DNA of 64,000 nt. Origin: Desulfuromonadaceae bacterium. Its GTDB lineage: Bacteria; Desulfobacterota; Desulfuromonadia; Geobacterales; Pseudopelobacteraceae. The position numbers and the translations under genes were made by a program. The stretch spans positions 62,001-126,000 of the forward strand of contig JAQTRC010000001.1 of assembly GCA_028712665.1 (NCBI GenBank). The letters run 5' to 3'. Under the pieces are notes generated by a model. That model saw only the letters and a list, made by a program, of their open reading frames with translations. It was not told the origin of the DNA and ran no database searches. Of the stretch, positions 42,402 through 51,785 are shown one piece after another (the first letter of the stretch is position 1; each line of letters opens with the position of its first letter).

Positions 42402-43307
42402 ATGACGTTGAAACAGCTGGAAGTGTTTGTGGCGATAGCCGAAACACATAGTTTTTCAAAGGGCGGAGAAAAAACCTGCATCACTCAATCAACTGCCAGC
42501 CAGCATATACAAGGGTTGGAGGATGAGCTTGGAGTCCGTCTTTTTGATCGCGGCAGGGGAGGGGCGCTCCTTACCGAAGCCGGAAAGCTCTTTTTGGGAC
42601 GAGCCCGCAAAATTCTGGCCGATTGCGACGACTCCCGTTCGGCCATACGCAGATTCCTCGGAATGGAGGACGTGGTGTTGCGGGTCGGGGCCAGCAATAT
42701 ACCTGCCACTTGGCTTATTCCGGCTGTGCTGGGGCAATTTCTTAAACAATGCCGGAGGGTCCGTCTGGAGGTGACTCAGGGAGACAGCCGCTCGGTGATC
42801 AAGCAACTCGTGAATGAAGAGATAGAACTTGGATTCACCGGAGGCCGGTTTGATGACGATAGGATCGAATTTGAGGCCATGGGGCATGATAATATCGTCT
42901 GTGCAGTTTCTTCAGAGTTTGCCACTGTGAGCAAACAGAGCCTTAGTCAGGCTGAGTTGTGCAAAATACCGCTGGTGGTCCGTGAGGATGGCTCAGGAAC
43001 GCAGATGGCTGTCTACGAGGCATTGGCAGGCACATGGATAAGCAAAGATGCACTCAATATTGTTGCAGTATTAGGCAGTACCGAAGCGATCCGGCGGGCT
43101 CTCTTGAATGGTACCGGGTATGCCTTCGTTTCCAGCATGTCCGTCTCGGATGAGCTTCTTGATGGTCAATTGACTACTGTAAGGATCCCAGGGTTAAATA
43201 TAAAAAGAAAATTTTATGCCGCCCGGCGCGAGGGGCGGGAACTCTCTCCTGCGGCTTCCGCGTTTCTGGCTTTGATGACTTCCCGTTGGCAGAACGATTT
43301 AAACTGA
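42402..43307 (+). CDS. LysR-family transcriptional regulator
   Basis: MTLKQLEVFVAIAETHSFSKGGEKTCITQSTASQHIQGLEDELGVRLFDRGRGGALLTEAGKLFL. Confidence 0.95.
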   Translation: MTLKQLEVFVAIAETHSFSKGGEKTCITQSTASQHIQGLEDELGVRLFDRGRGGALLTEAGKLFLGRARKILADCDDSRSAIRRFLGMEDVVLRVGASNIPATWLIPAVLGQFLKQCRRVRLEVTQGDSRSVIKQLVNEEIELGFTGGRFDDDRIEFEAMGHDNIVCAVSSEFATVSKQSLSQAELCKIPLVVREDGSGTQMAVYEALAGTWISKDALNIVAVLGSTEAIRRALLNGTGYAFVSSMSVSDELLDGQLTTVRIPGLNIKRKFYAARREGRELSPAASAFLALMTSRWQNDLN

Positions 43308-43323
43308 TATATCCGGAGTGACA

Positions 43324-43509
43324 ATGGACGAAAAGATATTCCTGCTCTTGTGGTTCGGTCTGCCGGGTGCAGCTGGTTTATACCTTGCGAAGCGCCGCGG
43401 TAAAAATCCTCTGCTTTGGGGGGTTATGTCCGCACTGTTCCCATTCTTCCTGTTTGTGCTCTATTATCAGTACAAACCCATGAAGAAAGATTCGCCGCCG
43501 CCTACTTGA
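43324..43509 (+). CDS. Small hypothetical membrane protein
   Basis: MDEKIFLLLWFGLPGAAGLYLAKRRGKNPLLWGVMSALFPFFLFVLYYQYKPMKKDSPPPT; two hydrophobic segments; follows lysR. Confidence 0.65.
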   Translation: MDEKIFLLLWFGLPGAAGLYLAKRRGKNPLLWGVMSALFPFFLFVLYYQYKPMKKDSPPPT

Positions 43510-45802
43510 TGCAGACCTTGCGCACCTCTTTCAGGTCTGTCAGTCCCTGAAAGCATTTCAGAATGCCGTCCTGTTTCAATGTGGTCATCCCATCCTCGAT
43601 TGCCTGTTTCCGTATGTATTCAATTTCCGATTTTCTCTTGACCAACGCTTTGATGGGGTCAGTTCCTTCAAGAAGTTCATGAAGACCAAGACGCCCCTTG
43701 TAACCTGAATCTCCGCACTTGGGACAGCCAACAGCCTTGAACAGCTTTATCTCTGAGGGGTTTATGCCTGTCTTAGCAAATTCATCTTTGCCATATTCGA
43801 GGATAATTTCTTCGATTTCAGTTTTTGTCGGAGTATATTCCTGCTTGCAGGCGCATAGCCGCCGAGCCAGGCGCTGTGCAAGGATGCAGAGGATGGCGTC
43901 AGAAAAACTGAATGGATCAAGCTCCATGTCAAGAAGACGGGTAATGGTCTCCGGAGCCGAGTTGGTATGCAGGGTTGAGAAAACCAGGTGACCGGTCAGA
44001 GAACATTCAACCCCGATTTCAGCGGTTTCCTGGTCACGCATCTCACCTACCATTATAACGTCCGGGTCTGCCCGGAGGAATGAGCGCAGGGCGGCAGCAA
44101 AGGTAAAGCCGATTTTGGGGTGCACCTGGACCTGTCGCAGGCCACGCTGGGTAATTTCGACAGGGTCTTCCGCCGTCCAGATTTTGGTGTCAACTGTGTT
44201 GATGACGGAGATGGCAGAATGGAGTGTTGTTGTTTTTCCGGAACCGGTCGGACCCACAACCAGTACCAGGCCGTATGGTTGCCTGACGCAAGCGTCAAGA
44301 ACCCTTGAGTTGCGCTCGGTCAGACCGAGCTTGTCGTAGGGGATCGGCTCGCCCGATGCAAGAACGCGCATGACCACATCTTCGAGTTGACCGGCGGTCG
44401 GGACCGTAGCAACGCGGAGTTCCACATTGAGCGGACCGAATTTCTTGAAGTCGATCTTGCCGTCCTGAGGTTTGCGGCGCTCTGAAATATCCAGGTTGCA
44501 CATGATCTTTATACGGGACGGAATGGCATATTTGTATTTGTAGGGGATCTTCTGGTAAACCTTGCAGCGGCCGTCGATCCTCATCCGTACCTGTACATCT
44601 TCCTTGCCCGGAAAGGGTTCGATGTGGATATCGGATACCTTGTTATTGACGGCATCAATGATAATCTTGTTTACCAACTGTACTATCACGCTGTCCTGTT
44701 CGGAGACCTTCTGAGACTCGGATTCAATTTCAGGATCGTCGCTGGAATCAAGCTTATTGATGATGTCATCAATGCTGCTGTTTGATCCGCTTGATGAACT
44801 ATAGTTGTAGAACAGGTTGATATAGCTCAGAATATCTTCGCGAAACGCTCCGATATAGCTGATCCGTTTGTATTCAGGATAGACGAACTTCAGCATGTCC
44901 TGGCGCCCCAGGTCGGACGGGTCGTCGATTATAATATGAAGAATGCCGTTCTCAATTTTGAAAGGTACCCACCACTCCTTATTCAAACGCTCCGGGCGCA
45001 CACGTTTGAGCAAGTCGTCCTCAAGCGACTGAGCCGTGGGGTCGTAACCGATAAATTCGGTGCCGAAATAGAAAGAGAGGTTTTTGGCCATATCCTCTCT
45101 GGTGATGCCGAATTCACGCATCAATACGTTATCCATTCCTATCTTCGACACGTCCGGATGGGCGGCGGCCTTCTCAAGAATCTTGTCGTCCAACAGATTC
45201 TTGTCCAGCAGAAAATTGTAACGGGCCCTGTGGCGGATTACTTTGGTGGTAACAGAAAGACGATAAATATTGTGGATGGCAATTGAAAGAGACGTTGACA
45301 ATTCGACTGCATAGCTGATGTCTGTGTCGTCATAGGGAATGTCGCCTTTTTTGTTTATGACCTGAATGACACCGATCAAGGTGTTCTGGAATTTCATCGG
45401 CACACACAACACCTGTTTGGTGACATAGCCGGTCTTTTTGTCCCAGCTTTCGTCAAACTTGAGATTGCTGCCGATCATTTTCAGCTCATGATGATCGTAG
45501 GCGTTTTTAATATTGATGATGGTGCCGGTTATGGCACAGTACCCGGAAAGGCTGGTATCGCTGATAGGAACAACGATCTGTTGAACCTCGGCTCCACTTT
45601 TAACCTTCGAAATCAGCAGATTTCGTTTGGCATCCGCCAGATAAATGGTTATGCGGTCGGCAGAGAACAGCCCTGCTATACTGTCCTTGATATGAATCAG
45701 AATGGTGTTCAGATTGTCGGCGGAATGGATTTCGTTTATCTTGTCCATCAACCGCTTCCGGTATTCCAGTTGATGCCGTAGGGCTTCAGTTTGCTCTTGC
45801 AT
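43502..45802 (-). CDS. GAF domain-containing PilB/GspE-family secretion ATPase
   Basis: N-terminal GAF-like region (NTILIHIKDSIAGLFSADRITIYLAD...VLCVPMKFQNTLIGVIQVINKKG), MshEN-like region, GPTGSGKTTTLHSAISVIN, LRADPDVIMVGEMRDQETAEIGVECSLTGHLVFSTLHTNSAP, CPKCGDSGYKGR. Confidence 0.93.
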   Translation of the reverse strand: MQEQTEALRHQLEYRKRLMDKINEIHSADNLNTILIHIKDSIAGLFSADRITIYLADAKRNLLISKVKSGAEVQQIVVPISDTSLSGYCAITGTIINIKNAYDHHELKMIGSNLKFDESWDKKTGYVTKQVLCVPMKFQNTLIGVIQVINKKGDIPYDDTDISYAVELSTSLSIAIHNIYRLSVTTKVIRHRARYNFLLDKNLLDDKILEKAAAHPDVSKIGMDNVLMREFGITREDMAKNLSFYFGTEFIGYDPTAQSLEDDLLKRVRPERLNKEWWVPFKIENGILHIIIDDPSDLGRQDMLKFVYPEYKRISYIGAFREDILSYINLFYNYSSSSGSNSSIDDIINKLDSSDDPEIESESQKVSEQDSVIVQLVNKIIIDAVNNKVSDIHIEPFPGKEDVQVRMRIDGRCKVYQKIPYKYKYAIPSRIKIMCNLDISERRKPQDGKIDFKKFGPLNVELRVATVPTAGQLEDVVMRVLASGEPIPYDKLGLTERNSRVLDACVRQPYGLVLVVGPTGSGKTTTLHSAISVINTVDTKIWTAEDPVEITQRGLRQVQVHPKIGFTFAAALRSFLRADPDVIMVGEMRDQETAEIGVECSLTGHLVFSTLHTNSAPETITRLLDMELDPFSFSDAILCILAQRLARRLCACKQEYTPTKTEIEEIILEYGKDEFAKTGINPSEIKLFKAVGCPKCGDSGYKGRLGLHELLEGTDPIKALVKRKSEIEYIRKQAIEDGMTTLKQDGILKCFQGLTDLKEVRKVCIK

Positions 45803-46013
45803 GGCGCCATCCAGTCTTTAGTAGGTAGTTTACGATCCGGAAACCATACTTCAAACATGTTTGTCTTGATATGAGAGTTGATTGCATAAAAATTAATGGC
45901 CCCTAGAGTAGCAGATTTACTGTATATCTCAAGTGATATTCCATTTGATTTTTACTCAATTACTGATAAAATTGGCGAAACTTACATCCTAGGCAATTTG
46001 AGGAGGATTTTTT

Positions 46014-47057
46014 ATGAAACTATTCATGATTACCATGCTGATATCGTTCATAATGCCGTCTATCTCCCTGGCTGCCCAAGTGGGAAAAATTACCGGGTTG
46101 AAAGGGGCGACACAATTCAGGGCGGTGAACAATATACCTTATTCTCCTTTGAATAAAGGCGATTTAATCAGCGAAGGGAACTGGATCAAGACCGGTCCCG
46201 ACGGATGGGTGGAGCTTACTCTTGTCGATAATAGTAAATTTACGCTGGCCAACAACACCGAATTCGCGGTCACAAGTTTTCTGTTGACAAAGAAAAAACG
46301 TGAAGGCTCATTTAATCTGGCTGAAGGGAAGTTGAGGGCATCGGTAGTCAAGCTGGCAGGACGGCAGAGCGGCATGACTGTCAAGAGCGGCACTGCCGTG
46401 GCAGGGATCAAGGGGACCGAATTCCTGATGATGACCCAGGGACCTGCCAACGTATTTTTCGGCAATGAGGGGACAGTCGCTGTTTCCGGAGATGGCAAGG
46501 GGCAACAACAGCCGCTGACAGCCGGCACCATGACCCAGAACACCAGAGGAATCACACCGGTAGAGCCTCTCAAAATCGAACCCGGCACACCGATCGCCGA
46601 GGCTAAGGGCATATTTGACACGATTACCGCTGCAATGCCGCCGGCCGAATGGACCGATTCCGGAAGGATTCCGGATATAATTGCCCGATGGAATATCAAT
46701 CATGGCCATTACCTGGCTGATTCCGGCAAGTACAACGATGCGCTGCAAGTTTTCCAGATCGCTCTCGACCTCACAAAAATCTCCGAAATACGGGCCGATT
46801 CTCTAATGGAGCGCGGAGCGGTCTATGCGCGCTTCTTAAGAAATCCGGAGTTGGCCCTGGCCGAGTATCTGCTGGTAATGGAAGAATATCCCAAGCTGCC
46901 GCAAGCCGAGACTGCGCTCTTCAGCGCAGCCCAGACTCTGGCGGAACTGGGCTACACCGATCAGGCCAGGATCCGTTTTGAACAGTACCTGAGAGATTAC
47001 CCGGCCGGAAAGCATAAGGGCAATGTTGAGACGCTGCTACGAAATCTTGTCAAGTAA
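46014..47057 (+). CDS. FecR domain protein with C-terminal TPR-like region
   Basis: Signal peptide; GDLISEGNWIKTGPDGWVELTLVDNSKFTLANNTEF...SGTAVAGIKGTEFLM; C-terminal helical repeats. Confidence 0.85.
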   Translation: MKLFMITMLISFIMPSISLAAQVGKITGLKGATQFRAVNNIPYSPLNKGDLISEGNWIKTGPDGWVELTLVDNSKFTLANNTEFAVTSFLLTKKKREGSFNLAEGKLRASVVKLAGRQSGMTVKSGTAVAGIKGTEFLMMTQGPANVFFGNEGTVAVSGDGKGQQQPLTAGTMTQNTRGITPVEPLKIEPGTPIAEAKGIFDTITAAMPPAEWTDSGRIPDIIARWNINHGHYLADSGKYNDALQVFQIALDLTKISEIRADSLMERGAVYARFLRNPELALAEYLLVMEEYPKLPQAETALFSAAQTLAELGYTDQARIRFEQYLRDYPAGKHKGNVETLLRNLVK

Positions 47058-47069
47058 TCTTTAAATTTC

Positions 47070-47093
47070 AGGGGGCGTCGCGCCCCCTTTTTT
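47070..47093 (+). terminator. Intrinsic terminator between fecR-like and cyclase genes
   Basis: GGGGGCG-TCG-CGCCCCC followed by TTTTTT. Confidence 0.9.
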
Positions 47094-47117
47094 ATTGCCT
47101 GCCTGGAGGGATAGCTC

Positions 47118-49211
47118 ATGAACAAACGCCTCATGTTTTTCCTGTTTGGAGTTGTAGCCGCCATCTGCTCATTCTTTTTGTACAAACTAGCATATCCTCC
47201 CCTCCAGAAGCTGGATTTCCGCATGAAGGATACCCGTTTCACTATCCGTGGAGAGGTCAAACCGGACAAGAATGTTGTAGTGGTCGCAATAGATCACAAA
47301 AGCATCAAGGAGATCGGTCGCTGGCCCTGGTCGCGTGAAGTAACCGGAAAACTGATCGAAACCATGGCTACCCACTATGGGACAAAAGTAACGGCGCTCG
47401 ATATTGTATTTTCCGAACCGCAAAATGAAGCGGCCGACAAGGCCCTGGCAGCTTCTGTTAAAAAGTCGGGAAATGTTGTTATGGGTTATTTCTTTCGGGG
47501 AGAAATGAATGAGATACCGGCAGCGTCTCTGTCTCAGCTTGAAAGCGCCAAACTGAAGCTCGTCAAGATAGCGGACGGTGTGCAGAGCATACCGATCCCT
47601 GAATTTCCAAGCATTGATCTTAACATCCCACTACTCGGTGCAGCTGCGTTGGATTTTGGTTTTTTTAATGCCATTCACGATATCGACGGTCTTTATCGGC
47701 GCTCTATCCTGCTCCTCCTTTATAACGGAGAAATATACCCTTCGCTTCCCCTGAAGGCTCTGCAACATTTTATCGGATCCGACATCATGTTGGATGTCAA
47801 ACAGTGGGGTGTTGACACCATGCAGATCGGCTCCATGCGTATTCCGTCACGCGAGGATGGTACCATGGCGCTGAATTTCTATGGCAAAACCGGAACCTTT
47901 TACACCGCTTCCGCCGCGGATGTGATTGCAAAGCGGCTTCCGATAGAAAAACTAAAAGGAAAAATCGCTTTTGTAGGAGCTACCGAAATAGGCATTTACG
48001 ATCTTAGACCCACTCCGTTCGACTCGACCCTGCCGGGGGTTGAAATCCATGCGACAATGGCTTCCAACGCGCTGGAGAAGCGCTTCCTTCTCTATGACAG
48101 CGTGACTCAGATGATGGAGATCGCCTGCATATTTGTGTTTCCGACTCTGCTCGGCATTTTCCTGGCTTTTGCTCCCGGCACCTTTGCCGGTCTCGGAATC
48201 ATGGTCGTATTTACAACCGCATTCGGATTTTTTAACTATTACATGTTCGCCTCCGTCTTCCGGGACATGACCATTATTTATCCGTTTGTGGGAATTGCAC
48301 TGACTTACCTTAGCGGGGAGGCCTGGCGTAATCTGGTTGTTGAGCGCAAAGGGCGCCATCTTAAAAAGGCGTTTTCCAGTTATGTTTCACCTGATTTGGT
48401 CAGGCAGATCGAAAAAGATCCGGACAAGCTGGTGCTTGGGGGCGAACAGCGTGAACTCTCGATACTCTTTTCCGACATACGCGGATTTACAACGGTTTCT
48501 GAAAGTCTGACCCCGCCTGAGCTTGTCAAGCTGCTTAACGAATATTTAAGCCCTATGACTCGAATCGTACTTGAGGAGAGAGGCACTCTTGACAAGTTTA
48601 TCGGAGATGCCGTAATGGCGCTCTTCAATGCACCGCTGGACGTTCCGGATCATGCCACCCACGCCTGTGCGGCCGGAGTCAGGATGATGGAAAAACTGAA
48701 ATTGCTGAACACCGGTTTTGCCGAGCGTGGCATGAATACCCTCGACATAGGCGTCGGCATCAATACCGGTCCTGCCGTTGTCGGAAACATGGGGGCCGAC
48801 ATTCGCTTTGACTACACCGCAATTGGCGATTCCGTCAATCTGGCTTCCCGTCTGGAGGGGCTCAATAAATACTACGGCTCGCATATTCTGGTCAGCGAAG
48901 ATACCCGAAAACAGGTAAACGACAGTCGATTCACCTTTCGCGAGGTCGATCGGGTCAAGGTAAAAGGGAAGCATCTGCCGATCGTAATGTACGAATTGAT
49001 GATTACCAATCTCGATATTCTGCCGCGCTTCGAAGAGGCCCTCGACAAGTACCGCTCCCACGATTTCGCAGGAGCAAAGTTGATTTTTGATGAACTTGCT
49101 TCAAGTTATAACGATGGCCCCTCTCGTCTCTATGCCGGCCGCTGTGACGAATATCTTGCCTCGCCGCCACCGCCGGATTGGGACGGAGTCTACGTTGCCA
49201 AGAGCAAATAA
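47118..49211 (+). CDS. CHASE2 domain adenylate/guanylate cyclase
   Basis: CHASE2-like VVVVAIDHKSIKEIGRWPWSREVTGKLIE; three TM; cyclase LSILFSDIRGFTTVSESL, DKFIGDAVMALFNAP, DYTAIGDSVNLASRLEGL. Confidence 0.93.
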   Translation: MNKRLMFFLFGVVAAICSFFLYKLAYPPLQKLDFRMKDTRFTIRGEVKPDKNVVVVAIDHKSIKEIGRWPWSREVTGKLIETMATHYGTKVTALDIVFSEPQNEAADKALAASVKKSGNVVMGYFFRGEMNEIPAASLSQLESAKLKLVKIADGVQSIPIPEFPSIDLNIPLLGAAALDFGFFNAIHDIDGLYRRSILLLLYNGEIYPSLPLKALQHFIGSDIMLDVKQWGVDTMQIGSMRIPSREDGTMALNFYGKTGTFYTASAADVIAKRLPIEKLKGKIAFVGATEIGIYDLRPTPFDSTLPGVEIHATMASNALEKRFLLYDSVTQMMEIACIFVFPTLLGIFLAFAPGTFAGLGIMVVFTTAFGFFNYYMFASVFRDMTIIYPFVGIALTYLSGEAWRNLVVERKGRHLKKAFSSYVSPDLVRQIEKDPDKLVLGGEQRELSILFSDIRGFTTVSESLTPPELVKLLNEYLSPMTRIVLEERGTLDKFIGDAVMALFNAPLDVPDHATHACAAGVRMMEKLKLLNTGFAERGMNTLDIGVGINTGPAVVGNMGADIRFDYTAIGDSVNLASRLEGLNKYYGSHILVSEDTRKQVNDSRFTFREVDRVKVKGKHLPIVMYELMITNLDILPRFEEALDKYRSHDFAGAKLIFDELASSYNDGPSRLYAGRCDEYLASPPPPDWDGVYVAKSK

Positions 49212-49356
49212 TTCTGGGCTCTGGCCGGATAATGTCTGAACTCCCCGAAGTAATAGCATCTCCCGGACTGTCGATGCTGAACGGTCATGTTGTCGACAAG
49301 GCGGATATATATATTGACATCATTTGTTATATTTGCTAAAAAGCCACTTCCGATGT

Positions 49357-49432
49357 GGGGCTGTAGCTCAGCTGGGAGAGCGCTTGACTGGCAGTCAAGA
49401 GGTCGACAGTTCGATCCTGTTCAGCTCCACCA
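49357..49432 (+). tRNA. tRNA-Ala (anticodon GGC)
   Basis: Cloverleaf GGGGCTG TA GCTC AGCTGGGA GAGC G CTTGA CTGGCAG TCAAG AGGTC GACAG TTCGATC CTGTT CAGCTCC ACCA; G3:U70 pair; CCA encoded. Confidence 0.97.
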
Positions 49433-49439
49433 ATAATTC

Positions 49440-49475
49440 AAGGACTTACGCTAACAAACGTAAGTCCTTTTTTTC
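49440..49475 (+). terminator. Intrinsic terminator after tRNA-Ala
   Basis: AAGGACTTACG-CTAACAAA-CGTAAGTCCTT, T run. Confidence 0.9.
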
Positions 49476-49591
49476 GTTTTGTTTTAAAATTGTGCTAAAC
49501 TCCTTTTGAATGTTTAGAGTATCGGCTCCCTTGGCGTACAAATTACAGTGATCAATCAGGGGGGGGAGCGAATGAAAGTCAGGGAAGGGAT

Positions 49592-50590
49592 ATGATAACC
49601 AGCAGGCTTCGCGGTGTCTTTGTATCATTGGTATTAGTCATACTGTCAGGGGTATGCGGCTATGCGCTTATCGAGGGGTGGTCATTCTTCGATGCCCTCT
49701 ATATGACTGTAATAACGATCGCTACAGTAGGATATGGAGAAGTACGCCCGCTGACGGCCGATGGCCGAGTATTCACCATGATCCTGATTTTCTTCGGTTC
49801 CGGAACCTTGATGTACTGTTTTTCAATATTTACCGCCTTCATTGTTGAAGGAGATTTGACCGATGCCTTGAGGAGAAGAAAGATGAACAAGGATATTGCC
49901 CGCCTGAAAAATCATTATATCGTATGTGGTGCAGGTTCTACCGGGAATTACATAATCGAAGAATTGTCCAAAACCGGTCGCGAATTCGTTGTGGTAGACC
50001 GGAACCCTGAACGGATGAAGCAGATGTGCGAGGCAAATATACTGAACATTCAAGGAGACGCATCGCATGAGGCTGTACTTGAGGCTGCCAATATCAGAAA
50101 CGCTACCGGACTATTTTCGTCACTCCATCTTGACGCAGACAACCTCCTGGTAGTAGTGACTGCAAGAGGGATGAATCCAAAGTTAAAGATTATCGCCAAA
50201 TCGACGGATGAGGAATCAGAAAGGAAACTGCGTCAAGTGGGAGCCGACCGTGTGGTCATGACGAATTTCATCGGTGGGTTACGAATGACTTCCGAGATGA
50301 TCAGGCCAAAGGTAGTCACATTCCTGGACACCATGCTTCGCGATAAAACAAACATCATAAGGGTTGAGGAGATAGCCGTCAGCAGCCGCTCACCGCTTGT
50401 CGGCAAAAAACTGGCGGACACAGGCGTCATGGATGTGGAAGGGGTAAGTGTAGTGGCTCTTGCCAACAACAGCGGTTCTTATATTTTCAATCCCCAAAAG
50501 GAGTTGGTGCTTACCGAGAATGACGTAATAATTGTGATGGGTATTGTGGAAAAAATATCCGAATTGAGAGAGCTGAACTTAACAGTTTGA
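49592..50590 (+). CDS. Potassium channel protein with TrkA-N (RCK) domain
   Basis: Selectivity filter TIATVGYGEV; HYIVCGAGSTGNYIIEEL Rossmann motif; TrkA-C-like C-terminus. Confidence 0.94.
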   Translation: MITSRLRGVFVSLVLVILSGVCGYALIEGWSFFDALYMTVITIATVGYGEVRPLTADGRVFTMILIFFGSGTLMYCFSIFTAFIVEGDLTDALRRRKMNKDIARLKNHYIVCGAGSTGNYIIEELSKTGREFVVVDRNPERMKQMCEANILNIQGDASHEAVLEAANIRNATGLFSSLHLDADNLLVVVTARGMNPKLKIIAKSTDEESERKLRQVGADRVVMTNFIGGLRMTSEMIRPKVVTFLDTMLRDKTNIIRVEEIAVSSRSPLVGKKLADTGVMDVEGVSVVALANNSGSYIFNPQKELVLTENDVIIVMGIVEKISELRELNLTV

Positions 50591-50628
50591 CTAAAAGATT
50601 GCAAAATGATGAAAGATCGCAAAATTTG

Positions 50629-51732
50629 ATGCGAGTGAGACAAATGAACAGATCAGATGAAATTATTTCAGAGTATCATCACGCACGCATTTTTGTCGTA
50701 GAAGACGATATATTCATTCTACCACTGCTTGAGCAAATGCTGGCAAATTATGGCTTTTCAGTTTTCCCCTTCACAAATGGCGCAGAAGCCCTTGAAGCTG
50801 TTCAGCAAGAAATTCCGGACCTGATCCTGCTGGATATCACTATGCCTGGAATGGACGGCTATCAGGTCTGCGAGCGGCTCAAGCAGAACCCGGACCTTAA
50901 AGATATCCCGGTCATATTCATGAGTGCTATGAACTCGATGGAAGATAAAATAAAAGGTTTCAAGGTCGGTGGAGTTGACTATATAACCAAGCCGTTTCAT
51001 CCGGAAGAGGTACACGTCAGAGTAAATACCCACCTCAATCTGAGCGCCCTCCGGAATAAACTGAAATATCAGAAGCTTGTTGAAATGAAAGTTCGCGAAG
51101 TCTCAGAAGCCCAGCAAGCGACTATTTTTGCCCTGGCAAAACTGGCCGAACAGCGGGACGACGATACCGGCGCCCATCTTGAGCGGGTGCGTGAATACTG
51201 CTGCCTGCTGGCACAGCAGCTCGCCAAGGATTCTTCATATGCAGACCATATCTCCGAAGCTTTCATCGACTGTATCAAACATGCATCCCCACTGCATGAC
51301 ATCGGCAAGGTGGCCATTCCGGACAGTATTCTGATGAAACCGGGCAAGCTCACTTTCGAGGAATTCGAGATAATGAAGACACATTCCATTATCGGCGCCG
51401 AAAATTTGCAGACCGTCTTCAACAAATATGCTGATAATCCCTTTATTGGAATGGGGATCGAGATTGCACTTTATCATCATGAACGTTGGGACGGGGCCGG
51501 ATATCCGGACGGTCTGATAGGCAGGAATATTCCGCTTTCAGCCAGAATAATGGCAGTAGCGGATTTCTACGATGCCCTCCGTTCAAATCGCTGCTACCGG
51601 AAGGGCTTTGATCATGACAAGGTAAAGGAAATGCTTTTGGAAGAAGATGGGACCCATTTCGATCCTGAAGTCATCAAAGCGTTTTTGGCCCTGGAAGAGC
51701 AGTTCAGTCTTATCATGAAAACTCAGGAATGA
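50629..51732 (+). CDS. Response regulator with HD-GYP domain (c-di-GMP phosphodiesterase type)
   Basis: Receiver IFVVEDDIFILPLLEQML..LILLDITMPGMDGYQV; HD-GYP ASPLHDIGKVAIPD, YHHERWDGAGYPDGLIGRNIPLSARIMAVADFYDAL. Start uncertain (track 50587; ATG 50629 or 50644). Confidence 0.93.
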   Translation: MRVRQMNRSDEIISEYHHARIFVVEDDIFILPLLEQMLANYGFSVFPFTNGAEALEAVQQEIPDLILLDITMPGMDGYQVCERLKQNPDLKDIPVIFMSAMNSMEDKIKGFKVGGVDYITKPFHPEEVHVRVNTHLNLSALRNKLKYQKLVEMKVREVSEAQQATIFALAKLAEQRDDDTGAHLERVREYCCLLAQQLAKDSSYADHISEAFIDCIKHASPLHDIGKVAIPDSILMKPGKLTFEEFEIMKTHSIIGAENLQTVFNKYADNPFIGMGIEIALYHHERWDGAGYPDGLIGRNIPLSARIMAVADFYDALRSNRCYRKGFDHDKVKEMLLEEDGTHFDPEVIKAFLALEEQFSLIMKTQE

Positions 51733-51785
51733 TCCGTAACAGCCTTTAATATCCTCAATCTTACCCTACGCTTCATCTGCTCTGA

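Noticed and set aside
49357-49432. tRNA-Ala as an integration site for a mobile element
   Set aside because: No integrase, attachment-site duplication or phage genes flank it; a normal terminator follows immediately.
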